A stretch of DNA of 64,000 bases. It comes from Mesotaenium endlicherianum (taxonomy: Eukaryota > Streptophyta > Zygnematophyceae > Zygnematales > Mesotaeniaceae). The notes below the pieces were generated by a model. That model ran no database searches, was not told the origin of the DNA, and saw only the letters and a list, made by a program, of their open reading frames with translations. Made by a program: the position numbers and the translations under genes. Positions 48,683 to 60,403 of this stretch are shown here, piece by piece. Location of the stretch: assembly GCA_009602735.1 (NCBI GenBank), contig WELA01006875.1, positions 88,086-152,085 of the forward strand. Direction: 5' to 3'. Every line of letters starts with the position of its first letter. The stretch's first letter is position 1.

Positions 48683-49438
48683 TGTAAGATCATAGCTTTA
48701 TAAAGTGCATTTTGTAGTTTCTTGAAAGTATGTTTTGATTGCATAGAAGTTTAGAGTGCATGTTTGTGATCATTTTGATATAAAGTTCATCAAATTTGGT
48801 CAAGTATTGAGAGAGTTACGGATTTCTAAAGTTTAATTAATTTTGAGGTCGGTTGACGACTGTCCTAAATTCGCGGTGAGTGCGACCGTCGGATTGACCG
48901 ACAGCGTCAAGCAATCTGGCCCGTTAGAGTGAACTCGAACCTTTACGTAAGTTTGGCTGACGCGGCGTGCCGACTAGGTCGATTTACCTAGAAGTTTCAA
49001 TTTAGCCTAGCGCGTATAAGATAGAATATTCTAGAAATGTCGATGCAAGCATGTGGACGTCAAATTGACCCAACACGTCAGATGAGGCTGATCATGCATA
49101 CTCACGAATATTTTGGAAGGGACAATTTGACGAACACTTAGGAAATTCCGTAGCTTCCTCCTAGAGAGGGGCACTTAGGCAGAAAACTATAATTAGGCAT
49201 AACTTTCTCATTTCTCATCAGTTTTTGCTTCTATAAATTTCTACGAGTTTGTAATGACAAAGCATTCCATCCTAGTTCATTTGTGAGCAGCTTCTTGCTG
49301 CTCAAAATATTCGGTAATTTTTCTAAGCTTTCTTAGTGATATGCCGCTGCACTCTAGAGTATGCACTAGAGTATGATTGCAACTACTTTGGTTCCTCGTG
49401 AGTCACTACGCTTCCACTAGGGCACCCCGCCCTTTTCA
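48683..49438 (+). repeat. E1 3' LTR
   Basis: 756 bp from TGTAAGATCATAG to CCGCCCTTTTCA, preceded by a purine tract (AAGGAGGGGGATAA). The same LTR family occurs at 60404-61063 (E5). Host duplication sequence resumes at about 49449. Confidence 0.85.
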
Positions 49439-49448
49439 CGCTCCCTTG

Positions 49449-51485
49449 ATGAGATGCCTGCTTTAATTGCGCCGCACACGCTCTACGCAAGTAAAGCTTC
49501 TCCTGCCTCTCCTCCATGCATCCGGTCCAACTCCCCAAATTCCCGGGCCCCTGGCTTCTGCTGAGCGTGAGAACGGAAACCGCCCAAAGCGATACGGGCG
49601 GGCTCCTGCTGCAGGAGGGACTGCCTGGCTGGCGCCGCCCGGGCTGCTGCTGCAGCCTGTTGTTGCGCCAGCCGGCTCTGCGCCCGCCTCTGGCATGTCA
49701 GCAGATGCAGCATTGCAGTAAGGAGCAGCAATACCAAAGGACTTGCCCGTAACGAAGGCTCTGCTGATGGAAAGTCTGGACTTTTAAGATGTCTTCTGTT
49801 TCACGTTTTACCTGCCTTTAACCAATCCAACTCTTCGTCATTGCTGAGAGGTCATCACTCCTTCTTGTGCAAGTGACACAGCGAGTGGGTGCCTGTGCAT
49901 GTCTGGAATGCATAGGGGAAGGGGGAGAGGAGGCGCAAGGGACAAGTATGCTCCCATCCAGCCAAGGAAGCTACAACGAAGGAAGACAAACACACCAGAG
50001 ACTTGATGAAAACAATCATCACAGTTGTACCAACCTCTCAATCCTGGCTTAGTTTTGTACAAGACCTGCAAAGTGAGACAAGGATAGGGGGGAAGGAAGG
50101 GGCGGAGCACGCATTTGTGCGTGAGCCGCCCTGTAAGCCCAGGCCACGGCGCTCTTGGAACGCAGTGTCAGCAAGGCTCCCGCCAGCTGCACCTGCCGCT
50201 GCTCCTCCTCTTCCTCCTCGCTGGCATCGCCGCCAGCTGGCAGCAGCAGCCACGCTTGTCTACATGCCCGGCATCGCACTCCGCCAGAGACGTCAGAATC
50301 ACAACATTGTTGCAATATATTGAGAATTGGGAATTAGTGGGGACGCTGCTGCTGCTCGAGCGTAGCCGAGGAGGCTGAGGAGGTTGAGGGAGCTCCCAAG
50401 TGCGGCTCTTGCGCATGGGAACTGCACTCCAGGCCCATCTTTTGCCACTCCTTTGCCACGCATCAAGCTTCGTCAAGACGATCGCTTCCACACAATTTCT
50501 AGAGCAGGTGACAAGCACTGGCGACGGCAAACGTATGCTCACTAGCATCGTTAGACAAGGGCTCAAGAAAACTCCAGGCTGACCTTAAGGACAGGGGAGC
50601 GGCTTGGGGGTCAATTGAGACTCAAGAGTGCGTGCAATATCTGACACTAGCTGGCCAATGTGAGCCAAGGGTGCATCATTCATAGCCACTTTTTGTAAGA
50701 AATGCGCGTGCTTTGCCCGGGTTCAACAAACCCAGCTGTAATGCTGCGTAACTTTGCGTCCGTAATATGATAAAGCACGGGGCACACCGTGTGAAAGAGA
50801 AACATGAGAGTGCCGTAGTTGTGGAAGGAGGCAAGGGGCCGAGCAGATGCACCTGGAGCCCATGAAACGCGCGGAGCTTCTGCTCCCATATCTGCCTCCT
50901 CGGCTCGCTTTCTGTAGCCCCCCCTACCTCATATAAGCAGGTGTATCACAGCAGCGGAAAGGCTTGGGTCAAGCCCCTCGTTTATCGCACTTGCACACTC
51001 ACGCACCCGCAAGCAGTCTGTAAGCGCACACAGTTTGCAACACACGCGCACACATGTACACGTGCACACACGCTCACCCACTTCTTGACGCACACACGTA
51101 CGTGGACCACGCACCGAGGTCCCTCCACCCCCACACAGCCACAACCATCAACCGGCTGCGCCCTTCCCCCCCTCCATCCCCTCCCCTCTTCTTCCTTCGT
51201 CCTCACCTCCACTCGCGCCCAGATGCACACACCCATACACACGGAGGGGGGGACCTTCAAGACCAAAAGAGATGGGGTCTCACTCAGGGGCTATCGCTGC
51301 TTGCAGGGGCGCACCTGCTTCTGGCTGATGCGCAACCAACTCCTGCACCTGCGCCACCCCCAGCCCGCTTTGTAGTGCGCATTCTCCTGCCCTACTCTTG
51401 CTTGCCTCTACGACACATGGAAGAGGCCAACTACGTGGCTGCAGGAGGTGCTGCTGGAGCCCCAGGGGCGGCCCTTGGAGCTGCC
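49449..51485 (+). repeat. Duplication copy 2, block C
   Basis: Matches 12907-14895, from GATGAGATGCCTGCTTTAAT to GGAGCCCCAGGGGCGGCCCT. It includes the copy of the probable exon at 49487-49600 (minus). Positions 51486-51773, up to the E4 LTR, have no partner in copy 1. Confidence 0.85.
49487..49600 (-). CDS. Second copy of the probable unknown exon
   Basis: Reads RIALGGFRSHAQQKPG then REFGELDRMHGG in the same frame as 12945-13057, with the donor GTAGAG kept. Differences from the other copy are mostly at third positions. A one-base length difference upstream and the E1 insertion about 50 bases downstream (in gene sense) suggest this copy may be dead. Confidence 0.35.
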
Positions 51486-51773
51486 GTCACGAGGAAACGC
51501 TATGCCAAGGCGGCGTGCGGGCTGGTGGGGGTGCTCCTACAGCGATGGCTAGGCGGAGCGGCTTAGCTGCAGCTTTGACTGTGGCTTAAGCTGATGTGCC
51601 TCTGAAAAAGAGCAGCCCGTGTGCGCTTCCGTGCCGTGTGGGTGCCCATCGGCCCTGCTTGCTGGGAAAGGGGGGGGGCGCGAGGGTGGACCCGGGGAGC
51701 CACGAGCGTCGATCGATGCGTCGCCCCCAGCACTTTGCTTTTTTCCCCCTTGGCCCTTGGCTTGCCTAGCCTG

Positions 51774-54700
51774 GTATAGTAAACAGATAGATAAAGTACT
51801 TAGTAAAATAGAATACTTTTTCTATTCAAGACAAGGATCTTTGAACACAAGTGGTAGCTTCTTGAAAGAGAGATGACTTCTTGAAAGTTAATATATTTCT
51901 GGAATTTGGCATGTACAAGAGTGATTCTGGAATGCCTTTCTATGTTCTAGCTCTTGTTTATATACTTGCTACATAAGTAATTTCTAGGAAGGTGCATATT
52001 GATGTGTTGGCACCCAACACATCCCAAAACTTGCCGCTTCTTTCTAGAATAATGTACACATGTCCTTTTGACCTAAAAATGGCACATTTGACTTTTGCCA
52101 CATGGAGTTCTTCTAGGTCCTTCCTCTAACTTCGAAAATGCCTTAGAAGGTTCAAAGGACATGAACCAAGTCACTAGAGTATCTATTCACACTTGAATCC
52201 ACACAATACTACTCCAAATATAATCAAAAGCATTAAAATAAAACCAAACTACTACATTATAACTCAAATCACTACATCACTCCCCCGACAAAAAAAGCGA
52301 CGTCTCGGCGCGTCAAGTGAGGCCTTACACATGTGGAGCAGACTAGTCAACAGCTTCAAGTCAGATGCCACACATGTGAAGAGGATAACTCAAAGGCGCC
52401 AAGTCAGGTGCTACACATGTGAAGTAGACTAGGCAAGGTCGTGGATGGTGTGACCTTTTTGGCTAGCCTACTCCTTGATGATAAAGAAAATTGTACAAGT
52501 TGGTCCAAAATCTGCCACAAATTCAAAAATTTATAGCGTCCACAGAACTGCTCCAAATTCAAAAATTCTACTGCCAGACGGACCGCGTCAAAGAACTCTA
52601 CCGAGTCACTAAATTTGAGAGCATTATAATCTCTGGAGTGTTGTTAAGAGTTGAGAGAGTAGGCACTCTTCCAAATCTGTGCAGAAACTTTTGAAAATCA
52701 TGAGTCCTTATATACTTGTCCAAATTCTGCAAAGTAAGTCTCCAAATAAGAGCTGTAAGACGTTCTACCAAAGTCTTGATTTTTAGAGCATTCCAAGTTC
52801 AAAATAGGGCACAATGTCAGAAGGCATATTCTGTCCAAATAATGCCCGCAGCCTGACCCCATTCTACTCAGAGCATCATATCTCTCTGACTCGTGCTCCA
52901 AATTGAGCAAACTTGGATTCTAAATGACCGGCTACTCATGGACTACAGCCGCATAGATTTTCAAAATTATTACTTGGAGACCTATCACCAGTAGCAGTTT
53001 TAGTCTTCTCTCCAGAAACTGCAAGAAGAGAAGAGTGTCTAATGTCAATTTTTCCTCTTTCTTATTCTTGCAGGCTGCCTCCAAGGGGTCTTCTGCTGCT
53101 TCTTGATGGTGGCAGGCTGCCTTCCTGAAGCCTTTGGACTTCTAGTAGTGAGACTTGGGGCTGGTCCAAGATGGGGGTTGGCGGCATGGAAACGCTTCAA
53201 CTTTCTCTGAATTTTGTCAAGGTAGTGTGCCGCCACCCAACTATTCTCAAAATCTGGATATCCTTTCTACTTGATCAAGTATTGCTGCTGTCTCTTGAAA
53301 TTTCTCATAGCCACTATGTCTTCCACTTTGTACTCCAAATGATCATCCACTATTGTTGGGGCTGGTGGGGTTGTCACTCGTCCTATGAACTTGTTGTCGG
53401 GTTGCACATATGGCTTGAAGAGGGAAGCGTGGAATACGGGGTCGATGTGCATAGTCTGGGGAAGTTCTAGCTTGAAAGCAACGGGGTTGACTTGCTGGAT
53501 AATCTTGAAGGGTCCCAAATACTTGGGAGAGAACTTGCTGCCGGCAGGCCTGTTGTTTAGGGAAATGTTCTTGGATGATAGTAACACGTTGTCACCCACT
53601 CTGTACGTAATTTCTCTTCTGGACCTGTTTGCGACTCTTGCTTGAGCATCTTGCGCGTGTTGTAGAGCTTTCTTCGCTGCTGTAAGGGCTGCTTCTAATG
53701 TCTCCATAAAATTTGTTGCTGCAGGTACTTCATCATGGCCAGCCGTGAAGCTCAGCGGCGTGGTTGGATGGAAGCCATAGTTGAGGAAGAATGGGGACTC
53801 TTGGGTAGAGGCCTGCGTCATGTTGTTGTAGGCAAACTCCAAGGGGGTCAAGTACATGTCCCAATCTTGCTCCAGAGTAGACATGTAGGCCTTTATAGAG
53901 GTCTTTAGGGTACAATTCATACGCTTGTTTTGCCCGATTGCAGGTGGTAGGTAGTGGACATATCCAGCGATGTGCCCAAGTTCTTGAAGAGATTTTTCCA
54001 AAAATGGCTTGTGAATTTTGGATCTCTATCCGACACAATTCTTGATGGTAGTCCATGGAGTCGGAAGATGTTGTCAAAGATGAGTCTTGCAAGTTGTGGT
54101 GCTGTAGCCTTAGTCGTCGTGGAAATAAAATGAGCCATCTTTGTAAGTCTGTCCACCACCGTGAGTATTGCATTATGGCCTCGAGGTGTCAAGGGCAGGT
54201 CCACGATAAGGTCCATTGAGACGTCCGTCCATTGTCTTTCGGGGATTGGTAGTGGTTAGAGGAGTCCTCCCGCCTTTTGTGAAGATGGCTTGACTCTTTG
54301 GCATGTGTCACTGCTCTTGCAATACTCCTTGACTTGCTTAGATATGCCTGGCCAATAGTAAGTCCTGGCTAGAACGCTCGTGGTCTTGAGTATCCCAAAG
54401 TGTCCTCCAAGAGGGTTGTCGCGTGCTTCTCGTAGAAGCAAGAGCCGGAGGTCTAAGTCATCAGGAACACATCTCTGGCTCGTGTCTTGCCTCAACCAAT
54501 AATTGCCTTCTTGCTTCTTGTATGGGTCCAAGGCTGCTTCTCCATTCTTGTAGTAAAGGTCTCTTTCATAGGCGGCTGACAAATCGAGCTCCCTGATTTG
54601 TCTTCAGGGATGTGATCACTGCGTTCAATTGCAATCTTTAGAGGGAGTCAGCCGGGTTTGTCTTGCCGGGCTGGTACTGAATCGTGATGTTGTATTGTTG

Positions 54701-54800
54701 CAAGTATCCATTCCATCTTGCTTGTCTCCTTGAGAGATATGGCTGCGTCTAGAGGTGATTTAACGCCTCGTGGTCCGTAGTGACCGGCACCTTGCGTCCT
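51774..54800 (-). mobile_element. E4: chromovirus fragment (E2 family), broken
   Basis: A fossil on the minus strand comprising a 3' LTR (about 51774-52276, close to the E2 LTR), about 750 bases of non-coding 3' region, a chromodomain (about 53350-53150, with KGYPDFENSW), integrase (about 54500-53400) and the tail of RNase H (to 54800). Everything upstream of that (gag, protease, most of reverse transcriptase, 5' LTR) is missing. It keeps the chromodomain that E2 has lost. It has several breaks. Confidence 0.85.
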
Positions 54801-54838
54801 TAGAACACCGATTAATCAAAATTCACACCCATCTCCAT

Positions 54839-55519
54839 TGTAATGAATCAGTATTTCGAAAGATATATTTAATTCAATTAATTGTGATAGTTAGTTAACT
54901 TTTGTCTGCTGGCTTTAGTTAAAATTTTGTAGAATGACTCATCCGATAGCAGCTTAAGTCAACTTAGTCAGCTTGCTGACATATTCTTTTATAGCCAGCT
55001 GGCCACCTTGAGCGGTACTAGCAAACTGCCTAGTAATGCATTTAATTGTGATATGCTAGATGAGTGGCCATATGACGCCTTAGGCGGATGGCGATTCGGG
55101 ATGATGGGAGATGGGTTTGCATTTGGTTAGCCGAGGTCCAACCAACAGGGTTAAGTTCCGAGTAAGACATGCCATCGCACTTGTCATTGAACAATAAACT
55201 CGTTCTATGGACATATACTAAATATTGCTATCAAGTTTGACATTCGAGAAGGAGGCCAACTTTCTGTAAAGTTTACCGAGAGAAGATCTGAATGTAAGCT
55301 TGCAAGCCGTTACACGAATTGCTTACTAACCTCGCTCATGTATGTGTATACTAATTGCATGATTGATGCTCGTTACGTGCATTTAACTTTTGAGAACTGC
55401 TCACGCTAGTTGTGTGGTCTTTTGCTCATAAATAATTTGATCAAAAAACATTGTAGAGATTACTTGTTGATATATAGAACTTTATCCATTTGTTAATCAT
55501 TTATAAGTAAGTCATTTCA
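54839..55519 (-). mobile_element. R-family MITE copy R2 (reverse)
   Basis: Begins TGTAATGAATCAGTAT and ends with TCATTTCA, the reverse of R1; 681 bp. Diverged from R1 by many substitutions and small gaps. No target duplication is visible. Confidence 0.65.
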
Positions 55520-55527
55520 TTTTTCAC

Positions 55528-55797
55528 TCATCTCAAATCGCCATCCGCCTAAGGCGTCATTTTGGCCATTGATCTGCATATCACAATAGATGCATAACTA
55601 GGCAGTTCACTTTTCTCGCTTAAGGCGGTTAGCTGGCTGTTAAAAAGTGTGTATGCAAGCTGATTAAGTAAATTCTAGCCTGTTACTCTCGGCAAAGTCA
55701 TCTCATTGAATGTCGACTGGAGTTCAGGTGACTGAGCTTAATTTACTATTATATTTTATCGAATGATTAAATCTACCAATATACGGATTCATTACTA
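55528..55797 (+). mobile_element. R-family fragment (right part)
   Basis: From GCCATCCGCCTAAGGCG to ATACGGATTCATTACT, plus orientation, facing R2 so that the two form a diverged inverted pair. Confidence 0.55.
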
Positions 55798-56189
55798 TCG
55801 TACAATCAAGTTTTCTAAGCAAAATTGAAATGATGCAATCCGCTACGTTTGTTTGTGCATTGAGCAATGTGACGCGTTTCAATATTTTGCGCTCAAGGCA
55901 TAGATGGTTTAGTAGTGGTAGATAAATCACTGTATAATAATATATGTTAATTTGTTTGAATGTAACAATTTGCTACGTTCTGTTGAACTCTACATGACTC
56001 AGTCAATAGCAGCAATTTGGTCCGAGCCAACAGTTGGCAAAGAAAGACTTTGTCATATAGTTTCATAGTCTCTCGCTCCTGATTGATTACACAGGGTATA
56101 GGTGCGTCCATCTTTGCCCAAGCTACGCCCCTTCTATGCGCCTTCAAATAACTTAGCCAATTTTAGTGTTTTGTTTCCCCCTTGACCAA
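55798..56189. other. AT-rich spacer, nothing recognised
   Basis: AT-rich sequence between R fragments with no supported feature. Confidence 0.4.
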
Positions 56190-56860
56190 TTTCATAGTGA
56201 AGTTGAAGTCTATCTGAATTAGCTTGCTCACAAATTCTTTGAGAGCCAACTGACGACCTTAAGCAAAGCTAATGAATCGCCTAGCAATGCATCTATTGTG
56301 ATATGCTAGATGAATGGCCAAATGACGCTTTGAGCAGATGGTAATCCGGAACAGTGGGAGATGGTTGTGACTTCAATCAGTCAAAGTCCGACCAACGTGG
56401 TTAGCTCCCGGTAGACCGTGCCATCGCGTTGCCGCTGATTGGTTCCCGTTCCATGAACATGTGCTAGCATTGCTATGAAATTTGGCATTCGTAGACAAGG
56501 TCAACTTCTTGTGGAGACCACTAAGGGGACATCAAAAGCCAAGGATGAAAGCCGTTATACAACCTTACTCTGCTCAAATATGAGTAAACTGTTTACAAGA
56601 TTGATACTCGTTTACTAGCATATTGCCTGTTGCACTTCGTTGTCTTAATAAGCTTTTTACTTCATTATTTTTGTCAAGGAAACACCATTAAAACTACACA
56701 ATTCATTTAGGTAGCATTTCACCATAGATGCATTGTTAGGCAAGCCGCAATTTGCTAGTTCCAATTAAACGGTCAGCGGGCTTTTAAAGGATGGTCTACA
56801 AAATGACTTAGATAGACTTCAGGGTGTTTTGATTGGCTAGGATATGACACAAGATAAGTG
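56190..56860. mobile_element. Degenerate R-family pieces
   Basis: A reverse-oriented body (about 56190-56640, with GATATGCTAGATGAATGGCC) followed by a short plus-oriented piece (about 56705-56850, with CATAGATGCATTGTTAGGCA). Highly diverged. Confidence 0.45.
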
Positions 56861-57360
56861 ATATTGAAGTACAAAGTTTAAACCAGATAGAGTACTACAC
56901 TTCAATGAATCAACAAGTCGTTACCTCCACCTTTAGCCCACTCCCTTTGTGAAATGCAAACAAAGAACCGCTCTCTCCACAGTGTCTTTGTAACGATTTG
57001 AGTTTTTTAAGCGTATTTAGAACGTTTTCTTGATTGCCTAGAAAAAGTTCTACTATATATTGATATTCAATTTGATAAATGATTGCATCTTGATGAATTA
57101 ATTGACATACGCGTGTGCTGACTAATTCCAGGTTGAATGGCAAAACAACCGAATCACTATTGCAAAAAGCATCGTAAAGTAATCCAATTACTTTGCAATA
57201 GCACGACATAATTAATCAAAAAGTTACCTTGATTTATTATGAAGGAATGACTTAATTACTTGTTGATTAATTAACTCATTTTAACTAATATTTTGAATAA
57301 TGACTGTCATTGTTTTTGGTTAAGGACAATCGTTAACCCAAAAGAAAACACCTTTGAAGG
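56861..57360. other. AT-rich spacer, nothing recognised
   Basis: AT-rich sequence with only short frames. No feature can be supported. Confidence 0.4.
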
Positions 57361-57370
57361 GCCTAAGGGA

Positions 57371-57410
57371 GCCACCGCTTGGATTTGAACACGCGACCTC
57401 TTAGTCAATG
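57371..57410 (-). pseudogene. tRNA-like 3' half (B-box only)
   Basis: The minus strand reads GGTCGCGTGTTCAAATCC, a tRNA T-arm/B-box pattern, without a convincing A-box. Probably a tRNA-derived SINE remnant. Confidence 0.4.
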
Positions 57411-57461
57411 TGTTGCGACTCTGAAGATAGTCGTAAAAGTCAAACAAAATATGTTCTGCAA

Positions 57462-57540
57462 AGTTACTTTGCATCCATGCGGATTTGAACCCGCAACCTT
57501 TTATGTAATTCGTTCACACCTAACCAACTTGGCGAAGTAA
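57462..57540 (-). pseudogene. tRNA-like sequence (A- and B-box)
   Basis: On the minus strand CGCCAAGTTGGTTAGG (A-box/D-arm like) is followed about 30 bases later by GGTTGCGGGTTCAAATCC (T-arm/B-box). The acceptor and anticodon stems do not pair cleanly by eye, so this is a degenerate tRNA or the head of a tRNA-derived SINE. It lies about 100 bases from a second B-box (57371-57410). Confidence 0.5.
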
Positions 57541-57819
57541 ATTAATTATTATTCAAATCGTGTCCAATGAAACTCTACGCGACGTTGCGAGCAGTCGCGA
57601 CTTTTCAAAAAGTCGCATGAATGCGAAAACGCTCGTTTGGCGTGAAACGGTTTTCCAAAAACCGTCAAAAAGTCTCCAAACGGCCGCGTTTCGAGGATTC
57701 GGCCGAAAGGGTTATCCCCTTTTGTCCGTTTTTGTTGAACATGAACCAGTGCCCTAGGTGGTGACCAGGAGTACTTCAGTGCCTCACGATGTGCAAGTAT
57801 GAACACTTGCAAGAGTCAT

Positions 57820-58201
57820 CCTAGTTTTAAAATACTTGCGTATTGGCCTACTTTGCCGCATTGATACTCCGTATCGCGTACGTATACGTATCAAGAGAAA
57901 CTTTAAAAAAATCATAGCCCGCTTTTTTTATTTAACACCAAAATGAGACTTTTCTTTCTACAAGCGAATGGTTGACATATATTTTTTTCTTGACAATCTA
58001 TTCTTGTCGCGCTCGTGATTCTTCACCTAGCGCGATCGACGATAATTATAATCTTCAAAAGTTATAGCCGCAAACAACTTTCTACCAAGTTCACACGCTT
58101 GGCGTATTTTGGCGTATTTTACGTACAATTTTGGCACACCCGTATATACGTATCCGTACCGGTCGTCTCCGTACCGGCCGTATCCGTATTTTTAAACTAG
58201 G
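57820..58201. mobile_element. hAT-type MITE (382 bp)
   Basis: The ends CCTAGTTTTAAAATAC and, in reverse complement, CCTAGTTTAAAAATAC form terminal inverted repeats. It is flanked by a perfect 8-bp direct repeat AGAGTCAT at 57812-57819 and 58202-58209. An 8-bp target duplication is characteristic of hAT transposons. The interior has no transposase and contains CGTA-rich palindromic stretches (GTATCGCGTACGTATACG). Confidence 0.8.
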
Positions 58202-58504
58202 AGAGTCATTGTGAGTGCAACTCTCACTTGCACAAATTCTATGCTAGAGTTCTTTTGCTTTCTCCAGGATTGTCAATTATTCAAAGTAATCAATATTTTC
58301 TTTCCACTAAGTATTAGATTATCCTTGAATACAGAGAAAAAGATCCTCAAGAAAGCAAAAACGTTTCAAAATCGCTACGGTCTTGACTCTGAGTAACACA
58401 TACTCAAGATCAATTTCTTCTAATAGCCTCTAGGTCCCATTTTAAGAGCTACTAGACCTAGTTCACTGAACGGTTATTAGAAAAAAAGCAGCAAATAATC
58501 CACA

Positions 58505-58565
58505 CATAAACACATACACACGCGAACACACACATATACACACACACATATATATATATAGAGTG
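58505..58565. repeat. (CA)n/(TA)n microsatellite
   Basis: CACACA-rich run passing into TATATATA. The sequence between 58210 and 58505 shows nothing else. Confidence 0.75.
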
Positions 58566-58970
58566 AGATGAATTGGCTAATCAATAAGCAATCAACAATT
58601 AATGACAGATCTTTGGATCAACAAATTATCTTCACGGTATTTCCTGTTAAAGTTTTTAATCAGCAAAAACCATACACTAGCGTAAGCAATACTCACAAGT
58701 CAAATGCAAGTGATGAGCATCAATCATGCAATCAGTAAATCCATACATGAACAAGTTTAGAAAGCAGTTCGTGGAAAGACTTGCAGCCTTGGATTTAAGT
58801 GTGCTCTCAGTAGTCTATACAGAGAGTTGGCCTTGTTTTCTAGTGCCAAACTTAAAGGAAATACCTAGCATATGTACATGAAATAAGTTGATTGTTCAAA
58901 GGCTAGTGTGATGGCACCGCCTACCCCCATCTTGGTAGGACCTTGGCTAACCTGGTAGGACCTCGGCTGT
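58560..58970 (+). mobile_element. R-family left part (R3)
   Basis: Matches R1 from its left end (GATGAATTGGCTAATC) to the mid-region (TTGGTAGGACC), then stops where R4 begins. Confidence 0.6.
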
Positions 58971-59576
58971 AATGAATCAGTATATTGGATAGATGTAGTA
59001 TTTATTTAAATAAAATAGTTAAGTATGTTCAGCATGCTTTAGTTAATAGTAAGTCGGCTGGATATTTGATGATTAGATAAATGACTCAACCGAGAGCAGC
59101 AGGCTGAAGCCAATTAGGCCAGGTTGTTGACTTGGGTCAGCTTGCTGACACATTCTTTCAAAGTCAGCTGGCTGCCGTACTCGCCTAGCTATGCATCTAA
59201 GTGTGGTGTGCTAGATGAGTGGCCAAATGACACCCTTAAGGTGGATGGCGATTTGGGATGATGGGAGATGGCTGTGGATTTGGTTAGCCGAGGTCCTACC
59301 AACGTGGTTAACTCCCGGGTAGGCGGTGCCATCGCACTTGCCGTTGAACAGTAAACTCATTCCATGTACATATGCTAGGTATTGGTCTCGAGTTTGGCAT
59401 TTGGAAACGAGGCCAACTCTTTTGTATTGCTTACTAAGAGATATTTGAATCCAAGGCGAGAAGCCATTGATACGCACTGTCTTCTAGCCTTGCTTATGTA
59501 TGAGTTTACTAATTGCATTATTGATGCTAGTTTACTTGCATTTGACTTGCGAGTATTACATGATTCGTATATGAGG
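58971..59576 (-). mobile_element. R-family copy (R4), cut at the E5 junction
   Basis: Starts TGTAATGAATCAGTATATTG and runs in reverse orientation. It includes the 88-codon stop-free stretch (59211-59477, GTG start) that is about 82% identical in translation to that of R1. It ends where E5 begins. Confidence 0.65.
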
Positions 59577-60403
59577 ACTTCCTATCATCCTCAGACAGAC
59601 GGGCAGAGTGAGAGGCTCAACAGAACTCTGCAAGAGGTGCTTAGGAGTTTCACTATGGAGGACCCTTCAGAGTGGGACACGAAGCTACCAGGATTGGAGT
59701 TTGCCTACAACAACAGCATGCAGGGATCGACCAAGCAGTCACCATTCACTATGGTTTATGGGAGAGAAGTATATCATCCGGGGAACATCTTGTTCGAGAA
59801 GGCCAAGGAGACTCAAGTTCCTACTACGCAAGCTTTTATGGAGCAGATGGCCAAGACTTGGGACATGGCAAAGACGTGTGTTTAAAAGGCACAAGAGGAG
59901 CAGGTCAAACATGCTAACAAGCACAGGAGGGAAGTGACATTTCATATGGGCGACAAAGTACTCTTGTCAACAGAGAACCTACCTTTCACAGGCAAAAGGA
60001 AACTGCGCGCACGGTTTACAGGTCCCTTTGTGGTTCTCAAGCGGGTTAATCCAGTGACCTACAAGTTGGAACTTCCTTCAGGCTGGCGTATCCATAATAT
60101 GTTCCATGTCAGTTGTTTGCGGCCATACGTTGACCCAAATGAAGGACATCTAGGGCGAATACCTACACTGCCACCACCGGTCGAGATTGATGATGTATTG
60201 GAGTAAGAAGTGGAGGCGATTGTCGGCGATCGACGAGTCAAGCGAAGTCAACAATTTGTTCAAGAGTATCTGGTCAAGTGAAAAGGCTACCATGCGGACG
60301 ACAACACTTGGGAATCGGAGGCCAACTTGACTCATTGTAAAAGTAAGTTGAGACGTTATCTACATAATGCGTCGAGGACGTTGCATCTTGAGAAGGGGGA
60401 TGA

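Larger units (their letters stand above)
30420..49438 (+). mobile_element. E1: Ty3/gypsy chromovirus, broken, with nested insertions
   Basis: A fossil LTR retrotransposon on the plus strand. Its parts in order are: 5' LTR remnant (30420-30950), a primer-binding site just after it (TGGTATCGAAGC, initiator-Met type), gag with a CCHC knuckle (about 31000-31970), protease with a DSGAS motif (about 32100-32450), reverse transcriptase (32700-32812 and 38634-39110), RNase H (about 39180-39700), integrase (39740-40180 and 47540-48200), chromodomain-like tail (to about 48680) and 3' LTR (48683-49438). It is clearly dead, with on the order of ten breaks plus two nested elements (E2, E3) and a shortened 5' LTR. 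It sits inside duplication copy 2 and is absent from copy 1, so it is younger than the duplication. Confidence 0.85.
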
